A stretch of 10,698 nt of DNA, taken from assembly GCA_030430345.1 (NCBI GenBank), contig JAUIFT010000040.1, positions 1-10,698 of the forward strand. Reading direction: 5' to 3'. Shown here one piece after another: positions 5,250 to 10,698 of the stretch (positions are counted from its first letter, which is position 1; every line of letters starts with the position of its first letter). The notes under the pieces were generated by a model. It was given only the letters and a program-made list of their open reading frames with translations, had not been told where the DNA came from and did no database searches. The position numbers and the translations under genes were made by a program. This DNA comes from Calditrichia bacterium (GTDB lineage: Bacteria; Calditrichota; Calditrichia; RBG-13-44-9; J042).

Positions 5250-7199
5250 CTAAAAAATCAGACGCAGCTGCCCGCGAATTTCCTGTTTCCGGTTCCCGAG
5301 AGTCTCGTCCAATCCACTTCCCAGCGTCGCTTCATCAGGATACTCGGAAGTTTTGTATTTCAACGCCATTCGCCAGCGCTTCGACGGACGATATTCCACT
5401 AACACAAACCACTTAAATCCGCGCCCATTTAAAAGCGCATTGCGGAAGTTGCCAGGAAGATCATTTTCGAATTCATATAATCGCAAACTATAATCCGGCA
5501 CGTCGAACTGCGTCCAGCGTGCTTGCAGCGTCAAAAATTTGCCGGGGCGATAACGCAGATCCTGATAAATCATAAAACCATATTTTCGCGGTAAAGATTT
5601 ATCAGCCGCTCCACAGCTCCGCTCAATCCGATGCCGCAAACGAACCGCAGTAGAAAGGTCGCTGTCTATCTGCAAACGAATGTGCCGGATTTGTTCATGT
5701 CCGATTGCGAAAAGATTAGTATCACTCTCATTGACTTGCCGGAAACGACGGGTAAAACGCAGCGTCAAATCGGTTTTAGCCACCCGCTGGCGGATTTGCA
5801 ATTGCTGATTCCGTCTGGTGAAAGGAAATTCTGCGGAGAATTGCTGCGGGCGGCCGACCTGGAAAAATGCCGCCAGTTCCGTGTGCGGCAGCAAACGTTT
5901 TTGAAAACTGAGTAGATATCCCCGTTCATTCCCCGGAGCGCTGCTCACTTTACCAAAGGCCCGGCCGTGCAGCGCCCAGTATCCCGGATGATAATAATAG
6001 AAAAGAATGCCATAATCCGTTCCGCCCTCCGCACTGCGATAATGTAAACTTTGCTGAATGGCGGGATAACGAAGCGAATGCAGACTTATTTCCCCCTGCA
6101 CCGTCAACTGCTTGATAACAGCATGATAAAAACTCCCCATATACCCAGCTTTTTTTCCGGCAGATTCACTATTCATCTGCACCGGTCGCGAATATTGAAA
6201 ATGGGCATATTGCCAACCAATTTGCGTTTCACCAAAAGGTTGAATTACTGCGCTTGCGAGCATATTTTCTTTAACAACTCGACGTTTCGTCAGCTCGCTG
6301 CTGTTCCGGTGATACCCGCTGGTGTAAAATGAGCGTACAAATGCCAGAGAATCCGTAGTAAGCGTGCCATCCAATTCATGCCGGGATGCCGCTATTAGCC
6401 AACGAGTGTTTTTATGCAGGCGTTGTTCCCACAATCCCCCCCGAAAGAAAGCGGCTTCATTGGCTGCGGTTTTTCCCTGCCAGCGAAGCGGAGCGCGCTT
6501 GAAGGATTGCATCCCACCCACCGTTACCGGACTACCATAGGGGCCATTGAACAGCAGCCCCTGTCCGCTGGAGAGATTAAAATCCCCGAGAAGAATTTTA
6601 CTTTTCGCCCCGGCCCAGTCGTACTGAATATAAAAAGAGCCGAAGTCATACCAATTGGGTTCCCCGCTATCTTTTTCCCAGAGCGCCCCAACGCTAAATC
6701 GCGACGTTGGTTGCCAGCGCAGGCGATGATATAAATGGTAAGGATTGCCATACCGGCGGGCATCGTCCGCAATGTCGTATCCGGCAATTGGGTGAAGTGG
6801 GCGCCCCAGTTGCAGGCGATAATCGATGAATGGATTTTCTTTTCTCGCCTGAAAATTGATATAGGGCAGTATCGTGTTGAGTAATTCTTCAGAAAGGCCA
6901 ATCGCTTCCTGGAGATGACGGGCGTCTTGGTATACCCCGTATTCCCGGCGATGCTTGACAATTCTACGGGCGATTTTGTAATTCAGAAACGGAATCTGCA
7001 ATAACATTGCGACATCCGCCCGATTGACATTTACCGGTGCCGATTCCAGGTCCTGAAGCCTTTGTAAATAATCGATTTGAAGTGAGTTTTCAGAAACCAG
7101 TCCCTCCAGTAAATTTTCCGGAGAGATGGCCTCCTGAGCAGATAGATTTCCCCCGAGCAGGCCCCCGCTCAGCGCCAGCATAACAAATAAACGAATCAT
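5250..7199 (-). CDS. Outer-membrane beta-barrel protein with N-terminal helix-hairpin-helix domain
   Basis: Predicted 649 residues. Residues 1-21 are a signal peptide (LSA|QE cleavage). Residues 55-116 resemble a ComEA-type tandem helix-hairpin-helix: VNVNRADVAMLLQIP, then YKIARRIVKHRREYGVY and the second hairpin AIGLSEELLNTILPYI. The remaining 530 or so residues are rich in alternating aromatic/polar strands and end in GQLRLIF, whose terminal Phe and alternation fit the BAM recognition signal of outer-membrane barrels. The first hairpin reads PFLN where ComEA-like domains usually have a PGIG-type loop, so DNA binding cannot be assumed. The ATG at 7199 follows GGGGGA very closely; an ATG at 7217 and a TTG at 7256 are in frame, but the signal peptide fits 7199 best. 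Proteins of this layout are annotated only by the HhH domain in related phyla; function unknown. It is divergent from pgpA. Confidence 0.8.
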   Translation of the reverse strand: MIRLFVMLALSGGLLGGNLSAQEAISPENLLEGLVSENSLQIDYLQRLQDLESAPVNVNRADVAMLLQIPFLNYKIARRIVKHRREYGVYQDARHLQEAIGLSEELLNTILPYINFQARKENPFIDYRLQLGRPLHPIAGYDIADDARRYGNPYHLYHRLRWQPTSRFSVGALWEKDSGEPNWYDFGSFYIQYDWAGAKSKILLGDFNLSSGQGLLFNGPYGSPVTVGGMQSFKRAPLRWQGKTAANEAAFFRGGLWEQRLHKNTRWLIAASRHELDGTLTTDSLAFVRSFYTSGYHRNSSELTKRRVVKENMLASAVIQPFGETQIGWQYAHFQYSRPVQMNSESAGKKAGYMGSFYHAVIKQLTVQGEISLHSLRYPAIQQSLHYRSAEGGTDYGILFYYYHPGYWALHGRAFGKVSSAPGNERGYLLSFQKRLLPHTELAAFFQVGRPQQFSAEFPFTRRNQQLQIRQRVAKTDLTLRFTRRFRQVNESDTNLFAIGHEQIRHIRLQIDSDLSTAVRLRHRIERSCGAADKSLPRKYGFMIYQDLRYRPGKFLTLQARWTQFDVPDYSLRLYEFENDLPGNFRNALLNGRGFKWFVLVEYRPSKRWRMALKYKTSEYPDEATLGSGLDETLGNRKQEIRGQLRLIF

Positions 7200-7230
7200 T
7201 CCCCCATTGTCCCCCATGGTGAAATTGATG

Positions 7231-7284
7231 TTAGATTTTTTCTTTATACGCCGCAATACCGCTCTGGTTCATTTCATCCTTCAT
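7231..7284 (-). CDS. Possible 17-residue leader ORF ahead of the barrel gene
   Basis: On the minus strand AAGGA (7291-7295) is followed after 6 nt by an ATG at 7282-7284 and 17 codons (MKDEMNQSGIAAYKEKI) before TAA at 7231-7233, 31 nt upstream of the barrel gene start. This is the best-spaced ribosome site in the region, better than that of the barrel gene itself. It is charged, has no signal peptide and no recognised relatives. It could be a translated leader that couples or tunes expression, or a chance arrangement. Confidence 0.25.
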   Translation of the reverse strand: MKDEMNQSGIAAYKEKI

Positions 7285-7373
7285 AAAAAATCCTTAACAC
7301 TTTCATATTCCCCCCCGCCGCCTTAACTTTTCAGGCTGAAGTAGAAATTAACGATCTAACAGGACGATTACGA

Positions 7374-7826
7374 ATGATGCGGAAAATACATTACGCGATT
7401 GCAACAACCTTCGGCGCCGGTTATTCCCCAACGGCTCCCGGCACCGCCGGTACCATTCTGGCCTGGCTCGCCGCTTACTTCCTTTTTCAGGGCTCTCTCA
7501 ATATTTTGATTATCGCAACAATCGTTGCCACAGTCATTGGTACCATCTCGGCCAACTTTGTCGAGAAAGATGCCGGCATGCACGATCCCTCAATTGTGGT
7601 TATTGATGAAGTCGCCGGTATGTGGATGGGCCTCTGGTTGGTCCCCATGGAGTTTACCTGGTATCTCGTTGCATTCGGCCTCTTTCGCCTTTTCGATGTT
7701 ACCAAGCTCTTCCCGATCAATAAATTGCAGGACCTCCCCGGGGGCTGGGGAATTATGCTGGACGATATCGGCGCCGGCATTTATACCATGATCGTTATTC
7801 AGATCGCTCTTTACATCATCGGTTAA
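7374..7826 (+). CDS. pgpA: Phosphatidylglycerophosphatase A
   Basis: A 150-residue inner-membrane phosphatase that removes the terminal phosphate from phosphatidylglycerophosphate to give phosphatidylglycerol. Family signatures are present in order: FGAGYSPTAPGTAGT (13-27), the DPSIVVIDEVAGMW acidic segment (71-84), and RLFDVTKLFPINK with GGWGIMLDDIGAGIY (about 104-137), holding the conserved acidic residues DE and DD. Several hydrophobic helices span the membrane; the length is slightly short for the family but complete. AGGA (7361-7364) precedes two adjacent ATGs (7374 and 7377) and either could be used. It heads a three-gene unit, 14 bp before the glycosyltransferase gene, and is divergent from the barrel gene. 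Confidence 0.93.
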   Translation: MMRKIHYAIATTFGAGYSPTAPGTAGTILAWLAAYFLFQGSLNILIIATIVATVIGTISANFVEKDAGMHDPSIVVIDEVAGMWMGLWLVPMEFTWYLVAFGLFRLFDVTKLFPINKLQDLPGGWGIMLDDIGAGIYTMIVIQIALYIIG

Positions 7827-7840
7827 ATTCGGAGATAATT

Positions 7841-8536
7841 TTGAAGCTTTCAATTGTAATGCCAGTATACAACGAGGAAAATTTTATCCGCGAAGCAGTA
7901 AACCGGGTGAAGGAATGTGATATCGGCGATTTAGAAAAAGAAATCATCGTTATTGATGATTTCTCCACCGACAGCACCCGGGAAATCCTGGCAGCGGACA
8001 TCGCTCCCCTGGTGGACAAGGTGATTTATAAAGAAAAAAACGAAGGCAAAGGTGCTACCATTCGGCGCGGATTTGAACATACCACCGGTGATTTTGTGAT
8101 TATCCAGGATGCAGACCTGGAATATGATCCGAATGAGTACAAAGACCTGCTTGCCCCGATGCTTGCCGGAAAGGCTGATGTCGTTTACGGCTCACGTTTT
8201 GCCGGAGGACAGCCGCATCGGGTGCTTTTTTTCTGGCATTCGCTCGGCAATAAATTCCTCACCCTGCTTTCCAATATGTTTACCAATTTGAATCTTACCG
8301 ATATGGAATGCTGCTACAAGCTTTTCCGAAAAGAAGTGCTGGATTCCATCACCCTGGAGCAAAATCGCTTTGGCATCGAGCCGGAGCTGACCGCGAAAGT
8401 CGCGAAGGGAAACTGGCGTATTTACGAAGTGGGGATTTCCTATTTCGGACGCACCTATGCGGAAGGGAAGAAGATCAACTGGAAAGATGGCGTTCAGGCC
8501 ATTTGGTGTATACTGAAGTACGGGCTTTTCCGCTAA
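7841..8536 (+). CDS. Family 2 glycosyltransferase, polyprenyl-phosphate sugar synthase type
   Basis: A 231-residue GT-A fold enzyme of the DPM1-like branch of GT2, which typically moves a hexose from a nucleotide sugar to a polyprenyl phosphate on the cytoplasmic face. Visible elements are LSIVMPVYNEE (3-13) for nucleotide binding, VIDDFSTDST (37-46), the metal-binding DAD (90-92), YGSRF (116-120), CCYKLFRKEV (157-166) and the acceptor-side GRTYAEGKKINWKDG (203-217). No C-terminal membrane helices are present, unlike many bacterial homologues with added transmembrane or GtrA-like domains, so it is probably peripheral. The start is TTG at 7841, preceded by a good GGAGAT at 7831-7836. The gene sits between pgpA (14 bp) and the GT-C gene (19 bp), which would be a natural user of its lipid-linked product. 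The sugar is not readable. Confidence 0.85.
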   Translation: MKLSIVMPVYNEENFIREAVNRVKECDIGDLEKEIIVIDDFSTDSTREILAADIAPLVDKVIYKEKNEGKGATIRRGFEHTTGDFVIIQDADLEYDPNEYKDLLAPMLAGKADVVYGSRFAGGQPHRVLFFWHSLGNKFLTLLSNMFTNLNLTDMECCYKLFRKEVLDSITLEQNRFGIEPELTAKVAKGNWRIYEVGISYFGRTYAEGKKINWKDGVQAIWCILKYGLFR

Positions 8537-8555
8537 TCCCGAGGGAAGACGCTTC

Positions 8556-10091
8556 ATGAACCGCTACCTGAAATATACCCTGCTCATCCTCTTTAGCCTG
8601 ACGGTTTTTCTGCTTCTGTTAAATCTGGGGATGAATAAGCTCATCGACCATGATGAGCACCAGTTCATTGCCAGCGCAGCGATGCTGCAGCGACTGGGTT
8701 GGCTGCCCTATGCCGATTATGCTTATTTCCATCAGCCCTACCTGGTATTCATCTATGCGGCGCTATTTCATCTGAGCGATAAATTATTGCTTATCACTCG
8801 TTTCTTTTCGATCTTATGCGCAACAGCAACACTGGCTCTTCTTTTCAAACAAACCTATAGTTTACAGCAAGATAGATCATTTTCAGAACGGTATCTTATT
8901 GCCGCGAGCAGCGTCATATTGCTTCTGGTAACACCGGTATTTCATCATTCTGTTGGTCTGGCCTGGAATCATGATTTTCCCATGCTGCTGACTTTTCTCG
9001 CTTTTCTTTTCCAGACAGGGACAGTTAAAGCAGAGCAGCCATCACTTCGAAAAACCTTTCTGAGTGGATTATTATTGGGGATTGCGACCGGTGCCCGGCT
9101 TTCTTTTGCCCCGCTCTTTGCACCGTTCTTTTTACTGCCTTTTCTTTATCGCGAGCATTTTTCCCGCCGCCAGTTAATTCAGCTCGCGCTCTTTTTTAGT
9201 GCTGGATTCTTCCTGGCAATGTTACCATCGCTATATTATTTAGCGGCACATACCGATGCTTACCTCTTTGGCAATCTCGGTTATCCCGGTTTAAATACGC
9301 TTTTCCGGGAATCACAGGGTTATACCCGCTCTATGGATATCTTTTCGAAAGCATTCTATACGGCGGAGATGATTTTGCAGCCCGGAAACCTGATTCTGAT
9401 TGCCGGCGCATTCCTCTTTGCCCTAAAGCGGCCACTCATCACCAAATCATTTAAAGACCGTCGCCGGCCAGAACTTATTTTTGTTTTGTTAATGATGCCC
9501 TTTCTGCTCATAGGCACATTTGCCGCAACACCGTCATTTAAACAATATTTTTATCCACCAATTTTCTATCTGCTGGTCGCAATAATTTATGGTATCGGCA
9601 GTTTTTCGGAATTACAAAAGCAGCTCAATAAACGCTTACAGCACTTTGCTTTGTTTCTGCTCATTGCAATTATTTATACGCTACCACGCTACACTGATCC
9701 TTTTCAGCTGCCGAAGGTGAAATATTGGCATGCCAGTCAGGTGCATCAGATGGGAGGTGAGATTCGGGAGTTAATCGGTGAAGATGGGAGGGTTTTTACC
9801 TTTGCCCCAATTATTCCCCTGGAGGGCGGATTGGAGATTTATCCGGAATTGATTACCGGGCCGTTCGCCTGGCGCACCGGGCAGTTTTTGGATGGCGATG
9901 AAAGGGAACGCTACAAGATTGCCTTTCCGGACCAACTGGAAAATTTTCTGACGAAAAAGCCTCCCAGTGCCATTCTGCAGGGATATGAGTGGCGACTGGA
10001 ACCGCCATTAATTGAGTATGCGAGAAGGAACAACTATAGCTACAAAACATTACGCTTGCAAAAGCGATTGTGGCTACCGCCGACCCCTTAA
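8556..10091 (+). CDS. GT-C membrane glycosyltransferase (ArnT/PMT-like)
   Basis: A 511-residue integral inner-membrane protein with about ten or eleven hydrophobic helices (for example 5-27, 62-72, 78-98, 112-130, 168-195, 207-229, 305-323, 331-348, 360-376). After the first helix comes the acidic loop DHDEHQF (31-37), then GWLPYADYAYFHQPYLVF (48-65), the pattern of the GT39/ArnT-like GT-C fold, where the acidic pair is catalytic and the donor is a polyprenyl-phosphate sugar. SFKQYFYP (327-334) resembles the family's conserved later loop. Residues 380-511 form a soluble, probably periplasmic domain. GAGGG at 8541-8545 precedes the ATG. As last gene of the pgpA unit it is closed by the terminator at 10118-10158. 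Acceptor (lipid, protein or glycan) is unknown; a role in envelope glycosylation is inferred. Confidence 0.82.
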   Translation: MNRYLKYTLLILFSLTVFLLLLNLGMNKLIDHDEHQFIASAAMLQRLGWLPYADYAYFHQPYLVFIYAALFHLSDKLLLITRFFSILCATATLALLFKQTYSLQQDRSFSERYLIAASSVILLLVTPVFHHSVGLAWNHDFPMLLTFLAFLFQTGTVKAEQPSLRKTFLSGLLLGIATGARLSFAPLFAPFFLLPFLYREHFSRRQLIQLALFFSAGFFLAMLPSLYYLAAHTDAYLFGNLGYPGLNTLFRESQGYTRSMDIFSKAFYTAEMILQPGNLILIAGAFLFALKRPLITKSFKDRRRPELIFVLLMMPFLLIGTFAATPSFKQYFYPPIFYLLVAIIYGIGSFSELQKQLNKRLQHFALFLLIAIIYTLPRYTDPFQLPKVKYWHASQVHQMGGEIRELIGEDGRVFTFAPIIPLEGGLEIYPELITGPFAWRTGQFLDGDERERYKIAFPDQLENFLTKKPPSAILQGYEWRLEPPLIEYARRNNYSYKTLRLQKRLWLPPTP

Positions 10092-10117
10092 CGCTTCTCC
10101 TTTCAACATTTAAGCAT

Positions 10118-10158
10118 AAAAAAAGCCATTCTTGAGACAAGAATGGCTTTTCTATTTT
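10118..10158. terminator. Strong bidirectional intrinsic terminator
   Basis: A perfect 14-bp stem (10121-10134 AAAAGCCATTCTTG with 10138-10151) and a 3-nt loop AGA sits between two convergent genes. The plus strand continues with TTTTCTATTTT and the minus strand with seven T, so it can stop both the pgpA-GT2-GT-C transcript and the pentapeptide gene. Confidence 0.93.
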
Positions 10159-10178
10159 AATCAAATTTAAAAATCAAA

Positions 10179-10697
10179 TTACATTACAACCAGACCTTCG
10201 GTATTGGCATTTTCCAATTTTTTCAGGTTCAGGTTATTATGAATCAATACTGCTCTCTGGAGCAAGGGCATGGTAATCGAACAGCGGGTGAATTTACCGC
10301 CAACAATTTGCGCTTCCCGCATGACCGGCTTCATCACCTTGCAGTTTTCGAAATTGGTATTGCGAATAATCGCAGTGGCGAAGCGGCAATTTTTCAACAA
10401 ACTGGTTTTGAATTCCGTATCATCGAGAATACAACCGATGTAATTCATTTTTACCAGATCACTCATAACAAAATTGCAATTATGGAATTGACTACCGGAA
10501 CACAGCGCATTGTCCAGATGACTATCGGAAACGGTGACATTATCGAAATAACTCATCATAAAGCTGCCGTCAGTAATTCTGGCGTCTTTAAATTCAACAT
10601 TTTTCCAGAACGTATTTTTTAAATCGGCTGACTTGATGTAAAGATTTTCGATACGGCAATTTTTCATTTTTAACAAATTGCCTTCGATCATCGACAT
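10179..10697 (-). CDS. Pentapeptide-repeat protein, C-terminal part (may extend past the window)
   Basis: 172 residues ending at TAA 10179-10181. The sequence keeps a five-residue register almost throughout, with a hydrophobic residue (L, I, F or V) at the same position: NCRIE NLYIK SADLK, NVEFK DARIT, NCNFV MSDLV, DTEFK TSLLK NCRFA. About 28 such units predict a right-handed quadrilateral beta-helix. Asn-Cys recurs at the start of several units. The last 20 residues leave the pattern. It has no signal peptide in the visible part. An ATG lies at the very edge (10695-10697), so that may be the real start or the frame may continue outside. Pentapeptide proteins range from DNA-gyrase mimics to scaffolds; nothing here assigns a role. 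It converges on the GT-C gene across the shared terminator. Confidence 0.85.
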   Translation of the reverse strand: MSMIEGNLLKMKNCRIENLYIKSADLKNTFWKNVEFKDARITDGSFMMSYFDNVTVSDSHLDNALCSGSQFHNCNFVMSDLVKMNYIGCILDDTEFKTSLLKNCRFATAIIRNTNFENCKVMKPVMREAQIVGGKFTRCSITMPLLQRAVLIHNNLNLKKLENANTEGLVVM

Positions 10698-10698
10698 G

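Noticed and set aside
4925..5416. A plus-strand open frame bridging the helicase end and the barrel gene end
   Set aside because: It overlaps two well-supported genes in other frames, lacks a ribosome site and has low-complexity basic composition.
5250..7199. The HhH protein as a ComEA competence protein
   Set aside because: ComEA is a small membrane-anchored protein; here the HhH is followed by a large barrel-like region and the first hairpin lacks the glycine-rich loop.
7269..7277. In-frame UGA after ATG AAA upstream of the barrel gene as a possible selenocysteine codon
   Set aside because: The following residues are basic and do not match a redox motif, no SECIS-like hairpin is evident directly after the UGA, and a normal signal peptide starts at 7199.

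Overview
The window reads as chromosomal DNA of a Gram-negative bacterium. It encodes an N-terminal piece of a TonB-dependent outer-membrane receptor with a carboxypeptidase-regulatory-like domain, a second outer-membrane barrel protein with a helix-hairpin-helix head, a selenocysteine tRNA and a bifunctional phosphoglucose/phosphomannose isomerase. That mix suggests the FCB superphylum (for example Calditrichota or a neighbouring phylum), but this is inference from gene content. There are no phage, transposase, integrase, CRISPR or toxin-antitoxin genes, so it looks like a core-genome segment.

Layout. 1-457 (-): start of the TonB receptor, whose upstream region carries a long AT-rich inverted repeat. 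729-825 (-): selC, tRNA-Sec with UCA anticodon and encoded CCA. 885-926: intrinsic terminator of the next gene. 959-2005 (-): the phosphosugar isomerase, a single-gene unit with a good sigma-70-type promoter and a leader of about 170 nt. 2006-2492: a 487-bp divergent intergenic region with promoters facing both ways and paired TAATGCAT sites. 2493-5135 (+): an SF1A (UvrD/Rep-type) helicase with an unusual C-terminal tail of about 245 residues. 5136-5249: convergent gap holding a small 10-bp-periodic repeat. 5250-7199 (-): the helix-hairpin-helix outer-membrane protein. 7200-7373: divergent spacer with a possible 17-codon leader ORF and a C7 tract. 7374-10091 (+): a compact three-gene unit of pgpA, a family 2 glycosyltransferase and a GT-C membrane glycosyltransferase, closed by a strong bidirectional terminator. 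10179-10697 (-): C-terminal part of a pentapeptide-repeat protein.

How the genes relate. The only convincing operon is pgpA-GT2-GT-C. It joins phospholipid head-group maturation (PgpA) to a probable polyprenyl-phosphate sugar synthase and a membrane enzyme that uses such lipid-linked sugars, so a cell-envelope glycan or lipid modification role is a reasonable inference. The isomerase could feed mannose-6-P/glucose-6-P to such pathways but is transcribed separately. The selenocysteine tRNA implies UGA recoding in this organism, although no selenoprotein is visible here.

I found no clear undescribed multi-gene system. The items most worth a second look are the barrel protein with a degenerate ComEA-like head, the helicase tail, the paired operator-like repeats and the CACNGAT repeat.
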